Below are positions 54,100 through 64,000 of a stretch of 64,000 nucleotides of DNA, piece after piece (the first letter of the stretch is position 1; every line of letters starts with the position of its first letter). The notes beneath the pieces are model-generated. The model had not been told where the DNA came from. It ran no database searches and saw nothing but the letters and a program-made list of their open reading frames with translations. The DNA comes from Unio delphinus (taxonomy: Eukaryota; Mollusca; Bivalvia; Unionida; Unionidae): contig JAQISU010000210.1 in NCBI GenBank assembly GCA_029339505.1, positions 12,553,501 to 12,617,500 of the forward strand, read 5' to 3'. The position numbers and the translations under genes are program-made.

Positions 54100-57066
54100 T
54101 TTACTTTAATCTTTATTCCCTGACGACCCGACCGGTGAGAATGTCAGTGCTTGTTAACATCGCCATCTTCGATGTCTACAGAAGCAAGATTTTTAATTGA
54201 AGTCGACCCAGTGTTCATCCGCGATTTGTCGGCTCCCTTTTCAACCATAATATGCCTCCATAAAACAAGAAGCCGAAACGAAAGACAGGAAACTATTAGG
54301 CATGTAGACGATACAGAAATGCGGGAATGAAGTACCTCGACAACCATGTTACGGTCTCAAATATGTACTCTAACAACACGGAATTAAATATAAAATAATC
54401 GTGGGACGTGACAAGGAAAGTCGGAAAAAAGTAACTCTCCTTGTATTCCAAACTAGTAAGGATATGGTCGGCGAGCTTACATGGCGGCAGGCTGGATCAA
54501 TATGTGGAGACTCAGATAAAATTGCATTGATGTAGTTTAGGTAGCGACTACAACGTAAAATAACATGAAAGCTATAGCATATCCACTAATTAGTGTTTTA
54601 TAAACGTTTAGGAAACAATGGATAGAGACAGACGCGGTACCTTGCAAGGATATGTCATTTTCCAACGATTTGAAAGAATTGATATTACGGCAAGCTCATT
54701 ATTTATCACCTCGAATAGAACTGTTTCTTGCTAAAAACCCATGGCATTGGTGAAATATTACAAACAAAAAATTCCAAAATGGACCTGAATACAATAAAAT
54801 TAAAATATGGCTAGAATTAGATATCGGAATACATGATTTGAGATTGCGAGATCTAATGGGAAACTAACAAAGAAAAGTCCAAATAAGTCATAATGTATAC
54901 ATAAGTAGCAGCCCAAAGCATATGTAAGAACATTTAAAGGAGTCGTATTCATATATCCCTTGCATGAAGAGAATTGTGAATCTAGCAAACAAAACCATCT
55001 GCATTCAGGTCAAAATAATATCGTATGTTTAGTTAGTTTTTTTTTCTGAATTAAATACTGATTACCTGGAGCATGACTCAATTTCTGAGTTGGACATGTC
55101 ATTACAATATATGACAAAATCTTAAACCTACTTTTCTTTTACACAGTTGAAGTCATATAAAGAGTGAACTATGCAAATTTTCCTTGATAAACCAGAGACG
55201 AAAATCTCAACACTTGGTCAACCGTTACAAAATCGTACTAGAAAACAGTTGTATGCTTCAACACGACCCGAAAATGCTGAAGAAATGTAGCACATGAATA
55301 AACATAGAAATGTACGTCAACTCAATTTACCAATGTAGTAGGCCAATAATTTACACAGGTACTGATTGTGCACTTGTTTTTAATAACCTGCTGCCTACGA
55401 TATTAAGCTTACTTTACATCGAAAGGAAGGCTACATAAAGTGCGGTATTCACTACTGCAGATGATAAACATTATTGTTCTCAGTAAATACATGGAACATG
55501 TTATAAGAGAAGGTTAGAGACCAAACTCACTTAACTGATATAATACACGTTACGTTTCAAGCACCAAACTTGCCTGTTATGACTCATGCAGATTTTGTTA
55601 GACAGTCCAATGAAATGAGTGTTTCGGAATTTCGGAGTAAGCAGACAACACGCCTAAAGAGGATAAGAGATAAAATATGTAAAGATGATTTTATAATAAT
55701 TTGTATAATAATAATCATAATATATATATAGGGTCTTAAAGAACTTAAAAAGAAAGAGCAAAACCAGAACGGTTCAGTATAATTTGAAATTATAAATTTA
55801 TTTCCCTAAAGTACAAAGTGAAAGAATTGTATAAATAATTTACGGTGTGGTGAATAGATTCCAAACCCGATAAGATTATAGTAATTCCAGAAGCTGTGGT
55901 TAATACGAATAGGTCGCAAAGGTATTTCTATTGAATGCACTAATGTATTTAATGTGCCAAAAGTGCACGAGAAATGACTAGTATTATTCCAAAATGTCTT
56001 TAAATGAATGTTCGGTAAGTCCAATACAGCTATTATTCCAATTCGCCTAACATGTTGAACAATAATTCTGTATCGCTGTTATTGATCTTCTATACTCTTT
56101 TCAATGACTGATGTAAGTCTTAATCTATACCAAATCCCAATAAATCTAATACATATATAAACCAAGAGCATTATAATAAAGTACATGACTTGTATGAATC
56201 ATCCTAAGGTACATAGAAACCTTAAACGAATCCGCTGTTTACGCTTTGACTAATCCCAAATCAGGTGATTTTTTCCCCCAGTAAATATACCATTAAGTAC
56301 ATGTTCCTTGAACTAATATTTTGAAAATACTATGCATTATATAGGTATTCATAAAACGTGTACAAAACACCTCCACTAATACTGAACAAGATAGATTTAT
56401 AATAATTTTTTTTTGCATATTAGTTAAATATACATATAATTAACATTGCTTAAGAATATATAATGTCAGCGTTGTGGTATATTTTACTTGTATACGTTGG
56501 AATAACAATTAACTAGAGCACATATTCTTCCAATAGGTGTATCACTTGATTGATTTCCCAATATTTCCAAATTGCGAGGATAGGTTATTGCAACGTTACT
56601 AGAGTGCACTTTTATATATTTCTTTAAATCCGTGATTTCGTGACTAATAGGTTTAATGGCTAGATCATCATAAACTTTTTCATATTAAATTATCAAAAAG
56701 ACATTGCTTTGTACAAATTGTTAATACACTTTTAGTCAAGTATTTTCCTTTCAACTAAATAAAAACCATACTACCTAATCTGATGTGGATCGTAAGCTGA
56801 TATTTAAACAATAGCAAATGAATGTCTTTGACACAAACATTTTCCGTATTTCTGATAGAGTCCAAAATATGAAGACACTTTACTAATATTTTCCTATGTT
56901 TGTAATAACTTTATCATTTAAAGGAATGTTTTACTGTAAATCTTATTTATGCACCGCACACATAATAATCAGCAAGTATTTGTGTTCTAACTTGTTGGTA
57001 GCTAATAGACCGACACAATCTACAATTATGATACTAAATAGTCTGTCAAATGAAGGAATGAGTTGC
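54100..57066. other. Non-coding, nothing recognised
   Basis: Only short frames without motifs; AT content rises toward the right. Confidence 0.6.
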
Positions 57067-57076
57067 AGATGAACCT

Positions 57077-57342
57077 CACCGCTCCGGTGGCCTAGCGGTT
57101 AGAGCGTCCGCCGTGGAAGTGGGAGGTCGTGGGTTTGATCCCCGGCCGAGTCATACCAAAGATTAAAAAAAATGGTACTAACAGCTACCTCGCTTGGTGC
57201 TCAGCATTAAGAGGTTAGTGTTAGGATTGGTCGGCCTGGTGTCAAGTTAATGTGACTGGGTGGCACATCATGCTAGATTGTCTGCGATATGATGCCCCAG
57301 TTCTAGACATCACTATAAACTGACTCAAACAAACAAACAAGA
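57077..57342 (+). repeat. Full-length tRNA-derived SINE (family A)
   Basis: Head with A box (TAGCGGTTAGAGCG) and B box (GGGTTTGATCCCC), body, and a (CAAA)n tail. AGATGAACCT at 57067-57076 and 57343-57352 is the target duplication. The cleanest copy in the window. Confidence 0.92.
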
Positions 57343-57399
57343 AGATGAACCTTAAGTACCTTTTGATTGCACTTTTCTACCATTTTAGAACTATGACAA

Positions 57400-59127
57400 T
57401 ATCTACAGCATTGGAAAGTAACACCATTAAAGTAAGTGCAAATAAAAATAATTTATGATATGGACTCAACTTGCTGCATTCGACTCAAAATTTATGTGTA
57501 CCTTGGTTTTTTTTCTCTCAGTACAAAAACAACATGAGAACTATGCGTCACCTCAGTTGGTTTTATAACTCCAAGGTCTATGATAGCCTTAATTTCATTT
57601 CGCACAGTTTCTAATATCGCATAGAGTAGCTGATTGATTTTTGTTTTTTTGTGATTTAAAGGCATTTTTCAGCACAATATAGGCTATACATGGCGGCCAG
57701 TATTAATGGTGGAGGAATAAACCGGACAAACCCCGGAAAGAACCACCGTCCCACGAGAAGCTACTGGCAAGCTTAGTCACATAACTACATTTGCGGAATC
57801 TGGGACTCGAACACACGCAGACAGAGGTGAGATGGCAGTGGTCCGTAACGGACAGCGCTTTAGACCACTCGGCCACTCGGGGCCCCTATAGAGTAGCTGA
57901 TATGGCTTAAACTTCAATGGCTTCTCATTCAGAAACTTCAATGTGAAACTCCTATAATTCCGTCTTGCCGGGTAGTTCTGTGAAGACGCTAGATTAGTCT
58001 TAGAGTAACGATACAACTTCTTTACGTTGCTCCGACGTTAACGTCACGTCAACGACAACATCGACGTAGGTTTGATCCCTTCTCAAAGGACAACTAAAGA
58101 GTACTTCCGCCTCTCCTCCCTTGTCGTCTGGTTCTTCAGTCACAACTGTAGCAGCCACGAACGTTGTGGGTGTCTCTCTTTCACGTAACGCTTCAGGAAA
58201 TTTACGTTGTACAGCTTCTTGTATCCTACCCTCATACGGTAGTTCTGCCCACAATCTTTCTCCGTTACCACAAATGGTCCCATCCATGAGACTTAAAGTT
58301 TGCTCATTCGTTTTGTATTGTAATATTTTGCTTGACATTCCCTTGCGTCACGGAGATTTTCCTGAGCGAATTAAAACCTCTTCTAGCTTGTTGCGTAGAT
58401 CAACAATATAGTTGCATGTTGTTCGCACTTTCTCTGATGCTTGCTTATCCGTCCATGTTTGCTTCGATACAGCAATGGGTCCTCTGACTGTCTTCCGATA
58501 GGCTAATTCAAAATATTTTGAATTAGGACGGTATCGATACCAATAACTTATTCGACCTTCACATAGCTTCTTTAGAGCCCTTTTCTGTTGTTCAATTGAA
58601 ACGCTTCACCAAACCATTGCACTGGGGGTGATACGGAGTAGTTTTCAGGTGACTAATGAACAGTAATCTATTTACCTATCCATCACCTGTCTCACACGTT
58701 GCGTTCCCTGGTGAGGTAGTATATTTTCAGGGTCACCAACTCTCGATCAATCGTCTAACATGGCCTCAGCCACAGTGACTGAGTCTATGCTTTGCAAATC
58801 CTCGGCCTCATGGTATTGCGTGGCGTAATCGATTATCGTTAATATATACCCATTACTACTTGCTGCCGCCGGCATTATCAAACAACTAGGACCATCACCA
58901 TCCTCGAAGAAGTTTCGTTAATCAGTAGGGTGGTTTCTAGTTTCATTTTTCCTCCGCGTGATATCCTTCTCTGCCCAATCAGTCTGCATCGACCCACACA
59001 AATATTATCGGTGAGATGTACGGCCTCTGGCTCCCATACTGACTAGTCCGTCTCTGGCGTGCCACGTCAGTGGTCCTTCTACACTCGACAATTTCAGGTC
59101 ATTCCCGGCCACATCAGGTGGTTCGAC
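57400..59127 (-). pseudogene. Ty3/Gypsy (Gmr1-like) pol fragment, integrase before reverse transcriptase
   Basis: Reading leftward: integrase catalytic core relics (about 58980-58560, with an IIDYATQYHEAEDL-like segment and PYHPQCNGLV). The integrase C-terminal GPF/Y module lies at about 58300-58200 (MGPFVVTEK, then LKRYVKER). A linker with LTSEQRKEV follows (about 58020-58040). Then comes the start of reverse transcriptase (57900-57980 and, beyond the SINE, 57500-57620 with ETVRNEIKAIIDLGVI). Many shifts are present. A SINE splits the RT. Having the integrase module upstream of RT is the reverse of ordinary Gypsy elements and typical of the Gmr1 group. Confidence 0.8.
57635..57887 (-). repeat. 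Family-B SINE inserted in the RT relic, with 14-bp target duplication
   Basis: Head at the right (GAGTGGCCGAGTGGTCTAAA on the minus strand), T-rich tail at the left. ATAGAGTAGCTGAT flanks it at 57621-57634 and 57888-57901. Removing it mentally places the two RT parts side by side. Confidence 0.93.
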
Positions 59128-59954
59128 TGTTACGGCTATTGGATTTAATTTTATTTATTTTTAATTATTAAATCCAAAATTGTCATTTAGGTTTTATTAT
59201 TCATTAAATGGGAATTTTTTCTAGAAAATTCAGTTGACTTGTACTTTACTGATGATAAACAGGCTGACCTTGGCTTGTTTGACCTAAATCCTGACCTTGC
59301 TTTAGACATTGTCAACAAGCCTCTAAATCTATTGGTCAATTTCAAGGACAACACTTTTATTGAGGGTGGGAAGTGAATGATTTCCTTCTAGAATATTTCA
59401 TTATTACGTGACTAGGTGAAGGTAGACTCTTCCTTTGACCTTCTATCAATTTCTAGAAAAGCGCGTGATTACTTGTTTACTTCAGAAAAACAATATATAT
59501 AGCGGTATTTTAGAAGCTGACATTAGTAGAATCTTTGGGCTTATTGTAAAGTTGAGTTGTGTTATTTCTGTTTGAGTTATTTTATTCTGGATTTTATGTC
59601 AATTCGTTGGGAAAGAAGAATTATTCTCATTATCTGGAAAAGGACATATGTTTCATAACTTCATCTGGATGATATTAAATCGAGAACTGTATCACGTGAC
59701 ATTGTCAGCCATTTTGGATTACATCGTCAAGATTCGAACCTGGAACTATTAGAACATTTATTTATCAGGACTTGAAATTCTATTAGTGGATTATTTTGTG
59801 AATTCTATATTTACTGGATTTGATTCTCTAAAACTGTAAGTTCAATTGTTTTATTTAAATAATTGTACTTAATAAATTCATTGTTAAAGTTATACAAGCT
59901 TGTTAGTTTTCACTCTTTCTGTGTTGCTGCTTATTCGAGCCTAAGCACGTAACA
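59128..59954 (+). repeat. 5' LTR of a Gmr1-like retrotransposon (827 bp)
   Basis: Ends are the perfect inverted pair TGTTACG...CGTAACA. A TATA-like box (ATATATATAG, 59494) and an AATAAA signal (59871-59876) fit promoter and polyadenylation functions. The 3' LTR is outside the window. Confidence 0.85.
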
Positions 59955-59956
59955 TA

Positions 59957-59976
59957 GAATTGGGGGCTATCGTCCG
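59957..59976 (+). promoter_or_regulatory. Primer-binding site candidate
   Basis: AATTGGGGGCTATCGTCCGG starts two bases after the LTR. It resembles the tRNA-Pro-type primer site known from many retroelements, with small differences. The primer tRNA is inference. Confidence 0.5.
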
Positions 59977-60070
59977 GATTGAGATTTGAGATAAATTTGA
60001 ATTTAAATTTGAATTTCCCCTAGTTTTGAAAATTTCAAATCATTAGTGAGGCTAACACGCTTGTATCAAA

Positions 60071-63000
60071 ATGGCATCTAAGGTAGAAATATTTCTTTCT
60101 AATCCTACCCAGGAGCAATTAGATCTTTTCAAAAAAGACGAGTTGGTTCAACTTGCAAAAAAATACGATCTTTCAGAAGTGAAGGCTTCTTTAACGAAAC
60201 AAGATATCAAAAAGATTTTGGCCCAGTATTTGGTAGAACAGGATGTTTTTGAACAAAGTGTTTTGATTCCAGTCAGTAAGTCTGCATCAGACTCTGACAT
60301 AAAATTAAAGGAATTAGAATTAAAATTCAAGATGGAATTAGAGTTGAAGAAGCTAGAATTTCAGGAAAGGGAGAGAGGAAAGCAATTACAATATGAGAGA
60401 GAGGAGAAAGAGAAACAAATTGAATTACAAAAAGAGCAAATGCGGATTGATAGAGAGAGAGAGGATAAAGAGAAACAAATTGAATTACAAAAAGAACAAA
60501 TGCGGATTGATAGAGAGAGAGAGGAGAAAGAAAGACAATTACAATCTGAATTAGAGTTTAAGAAACTGGAATTTCAGGAAAGGGAGAAAGAAAGACAATT
60601 ACAATTTGAAAAAGAGGAGAGAGAGACAGGAAAGGGAGAAGGATAAACAATTACAATTTGAAAAAGAGGAGAGAGAGAGACAGGAAAGGGAGAAGGAAAA
60701 ACAATTACAATATGAAATTAGAATGAAAGAAATGGAGCTGGCAAGTGAGAATCACCGTCATACTTCAAATCAAAATTTTGATTTAGCAAGGAATATTAGA
60801 TTAGTGCCCCCTTTTAAAGAAAAAGAAGTAGACAAATATTTTATTCTTTTTGAAAAAGTTGCAGAAAATTTAAAGTGGCCAAGAGAGAATTGGACTCAGT
60901 TACTACAATGTGTAATTACTGGTAAGGCTAGCGAGATTTACACTTCACTGTCTGTTCATCAAAGTAGTGACTATGATGTAGTTAAAGAGTGCATTTTAAG
61001 AGGTTACGAGTTAGTTCCTGAAGCTTATAGGCAAAAATTTAGAAATTACAGAAAAGAAGCTGGACAAACTCATGTCGAATTTGCTAGACAAAAAGAGCAG
61101 TTGTTTGATAGATGGTGTTTAGCCAAGAAAGTCGAGCAAGATTATCAAACTCTCAAGCAAATTATATTAATTGAAGAGTTCAAAAACTGTGTCCATAATG
61201 ATGTTAAAACTTATCTTGATGAGCATCAGATTGAAACCTTAGAAAATGCTGCTCGAGCTGCTGACGAATACTCTTTGACACATAAAGTTCCTTTTGTTAA
61301 CAAGACTTCTAGTCAACAATTTAGTGGCAGAAAAGTATTTCCGCCTAATTCAAGCCCTTCTAAAACTCAAACTAACACAACTTTCAAAGATCAGACTTCA
61401 GAGAAGTTTGATTCTAAATCCTTGTCTCTTCCGACGTGTAACTTTTGCAAGAAAAAAGGACACGTTATTTCTGATTGCTACAAATTGAAAAATAGGCAAC
61501 AGAATCAAGATAGACCAGTTCCAAATGCTCTTATTTACAAGAGGTCAAGGTCACAGTCATGTATTGAAAGTAATACATTTGTTGGGTCTAATAAATCCCA
61601 GTCTGATTGTGATATGGAGAATTATGAACCATTCATATCGAAGGGTTCTGTATCACTCTTGGGTGATTCGGGCAATCCCACCCCTATTAAAATTTTAAGG
61701 GACACAGGAGCCTCTCAGAGTCTTTTATTATCAGGTACTTTACCTTTATCTGAGAAGTCTTCTTCTAATGAAAGTGTTCTTATTCAGGGGTTAGAGTGCT
61801 GCTTTGTTAATGTTCCTCTCCATTGTGTAAATTTGTCATCAGACTTAGTGTCAGGACCTGTGACAATCGGAACAGTCTCGGTTTTACCCGTTGAGGGAAT
61901 AGATTTATTGCTAGGCAACGACTTAGCTGGAGACAAGGTTGTGGTTAATCCACTTGTAACTGACAAGCCTAATTTGGATCAGAAAGTTGATTCAATCGAA
62001 AAAGAAATCCCTGATATATTTCAAGCTTGTACAGTTAATAGAGCTATGGTAAAGAAAGCTCTTGAGAATGAAGTTGAAAAGGGCAGCATTCCCTTAAGTG
62101 ACACATGCATGGGTCAGGCTTATGTTATTGAGGGCAGCATTCCCCTATCTGATACCTGCGTGGGTCAGGCTTATGTTGAAAAAGCCAGTATTCCTTTAAC
62201 TGACGCTTGTAAAGGTCAGGTTTTCAATGAGGTCACATTTACTTCTTGTTTAGATCAATCAGAAGGTATTGATCATAGTGATCCTCTTTTGACAACTCAT
62301 TCTCTTTATTCTAATCAGGGTGATGATTTTGAGAGTGATGTAACAGAAGGCAGCATTCCTTCAACTGGCGCTTGTATAGGTCAGGTTTTTGATGAGATCA
62401 CTTTTACTCTTGGTTTAGATCAATCAGAAGGTATTGATCATAGTGATCCCTTTTTAATAACTCATTCTCTTAATCAGGGTGATAAACGACAGTCACTTGT
62501 CGTCGAACAGGAAAAAGATCCTGAGATCTCCTGTTTGTTTCAAAGGGTCATAAATGAGACTGAAGTCACTGAAGTTCCTGTCTGTTATGTCATTAAAAAT
62601 GGAATTCTTATGAGAAAATGGAGACCTCCCGAGGTACCTGCTGGTGATGAATGGTCACTGAACTATCAAATAGTAGCTCCAAAACCTTACAGACAGGAAA
62701 TACGTAATCTGGCCCATGAAACTCCTTTGGCTGGTTATTTAGGGATTAATAAAACTTATCACAAGATCTTGACTCACTTCTATTATCCAAAAATCAAAAG
62801 TGATGTTGTCAAATATTGTAGATCTTGTCATGCTTGTCAAATGGTAGGAAAACCCAATCAGAAGATACGTAAGGCTCATCTGCAACCTATTCCTACGTTT
62901 GGTGAAACATTCAGTAGAATTATGGTAGATTGTGTGGATTCCCTACCTAAGACCAAGTCAAGTAATCAATTAAAGTTAAAAATTAAACTATGGTTTGAAA

Positions 63001-63122
63001 GAACTGAAAGGGAGAGAACTTTTGAGTCTGATATTGGAGTTGTGTTACTCTTGTTCATTCTTCTTACTTTTCTTCAAATTAGATATTACGGTCCTTACAA
63101 AGTTAAGAAGAAAATGAATTAG
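60071..63122 (+). pseudogene. Gag-protease-integrase region of the Gmr1-like element, broken
   Basis: The first frame (60071-60646) is the Gag N-terminus with a SAP-like start and a long charged coiled coil built of 60-66 bp repeats. A two-base loss in a GA run near 60620 shifts into the second frame (60606-63122). That frame has the capsid-type Gag helices, a CCHC knuckle (61438-61480), an aspartic protease (DTGAS, about 61699), a repeated spacer and the HHCC zinc domain of integrase (about 62710-62840). After about 62970 the catalytic core is missing. Sequence resumes at the integrase C-terminal YYGPYKV (63086), followed by TAG. Such an integrase cannot work. Confidence 0.85.
62070..62420 (+). 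repeat. Coding repeats between protease and integrase
   Basis: The motif GSIPLSDTC.GQAY, or close variants, occurs four times, and a longer unit with LDQSEGIDHSDP occurs twice. Confidence 0.85.
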
Positions 63123-63385
63123 TTAAATTATAGTATTAGTGCTCCTGGGATCTAAATTAATTATAGGAGTACCAGTGTATTGAAAGAAATAGCCATGTTA
63201 AATATGTAATTAATTTAGTTGTACCAGTCCTACTTAGTGAAGGAATATCATCGGATTATATTGGCATTGGAGCGACGAATTGTTGGAATTCAGAAATTAT
63301 AAAAATTCTAGACCAGAAACTTTCACAGTTATTATTATATGAGCATTTATGTCCAGATATTCTTACGAGGACAAACAAAATTTTC

Positions 63386-64000
63386 ATGACGTTGAGATTG
63401 AGAATTCTATGCAGGATGAGTCCACTCAAGCAGGAATATTTGAAAAAGGAAATTCAGTATTTGCTGAAGAATGATTTTATCAAGCCCAGTAAATTTGATT
63501 GGAGTTCACTATGCATACTTGTTCCTAAACCAGATAAAACTCTCCGTATGTGCACTGATTATAGGAAGGTGAACAGAGTGACAAAAACAGATTCATTCCC
63601 AATAAGAAGAATTGACTATTTTATGGATAAAATTGGGAATGCCAAGTACGTCACCAAATTCTGACCTTCTGAAAGGATTTTGACAGATTCCACTACGGAA
63701 AGAGCAAAGGAAAACTCAACATTGTGACTCCAAAAGGACTCTATCAATATAAAGAAAGTCCATTTCAACGTCTCATAAAAATGTTCATCAATGGTCTAGA
63801 GATTTGTGACGTCATCATTTACAACGACACATGGAAAGAACATTTAGCAATAATTGGATAATTTTTTTTTGACAGACTCACTAATTCGTGTCTGACTGTT
63901 GATTTATTTAAAAGTGAGTTCTGCCATGCTAGAGTGCTTTTCCTAGGACATTTTATGGGACATGGACAAGTTAAAAGGTTGAGGCTATTTCTTGATAGTA
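63386..64000 (+). pseudogene. Reverse transcriptase of the Gmr1-like element, decayed, runs off window
   Basis: 63386-63664 is open and carries the RT start (SPLKQEYLKKEI, then a CTDYRKVN motif, then a FPIRRID motif). A stop at about 63662 replaces the first catalytic region, and beyond it several shifts occur. Where the YxDD loop should be (about 63800) the sequence reads CDVIIYNDTW, so the Asp pair is gone. A FLGH-type segment near 63940 shows the domain continues. It lies downstream of the integrase remnant, confirming the Gmr1 order. Confidence 0.85.

Overview
The window looks like nuclear DNA of a marine invertebrate, probably a lophotrochozoan such as a mollusc. It is AT-rich, full of tRNA-derived SINEs, TA microsatellites and minisatellites, and carries retroelements and endogenous DNA viruses typical of such genomes. 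The species cannot be fixed from sequence alone.

Region 1 (129-15305) is a nearly complete Polinton/Maverick-like provirus. It has 214-bp terminal inverted repeats and a 5-6 bp target duplication. Its unoccupied paralogous site survives in the same window near 42112-42125. On the minus strand it carries a structural module: vertex-like protein, membrane protein, fibre-like protein, adenain-type protease, pVI-like peptide, double-jelly-roll capsid protein and basic minor proteins. A 550-bp repeat-bearing gap follows, then an HNH endonuclease, a zinc-ribbon protein, a very large polymerase-helicase-HNH fusion, a retroviral-type integrase, a zinc-ribbon/phospholipase A2 protein and a packaging ATPase. 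The copy is lightly damaged: one in-frame stop each in polymerase and integrase, and three frame breaks, all in runs of 9-10 A.

Region 2 (15306-19320) is the right flank of that insertion. It is one half of a segmental duplication whose other half lies at 41736-45310. Region 3 (20200-25010) is a decayed relative of the provirus that keeps only the structural half, with an 880-bp tandem duplication inside. Region 4 (25351-30901) holds two phase-compatible exons of a host membrane receptor: a transmembrane exon and a last exon with three ITIM-like tyrosine motifs. Region 5 (about 32100-35740) is a heavily decayed polymerase of a different, canonical Polinton lineage. Three Polinton-type insertions therefore lie within 36 kb.

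The rest (36-57 kb) is mostly non-coding: a LINE reverse-transcriptase relic, SINEs, an 89-bp satellite with higher-order structure, 46-, 49- and 69-bp minisatellites, and two weak candidate host exons. The right end (57400-64000) has two Ty3/Gypsy-class fragments in opposite orientation. Both place integrase before reverse transcriptase (Gmr1-like order). The plus-strand one starts with an 827-bp LTR at 59128 and runs off the window.

For the provirus, the polymerase fusion would copy the linear genome, the integrase would insert it, the ATPase would fill the capsid, the protease would mature the virion proteins, and PLA2 and pVI-like proteins could serve membrane passage. These roles are inferred from families, not shown here.
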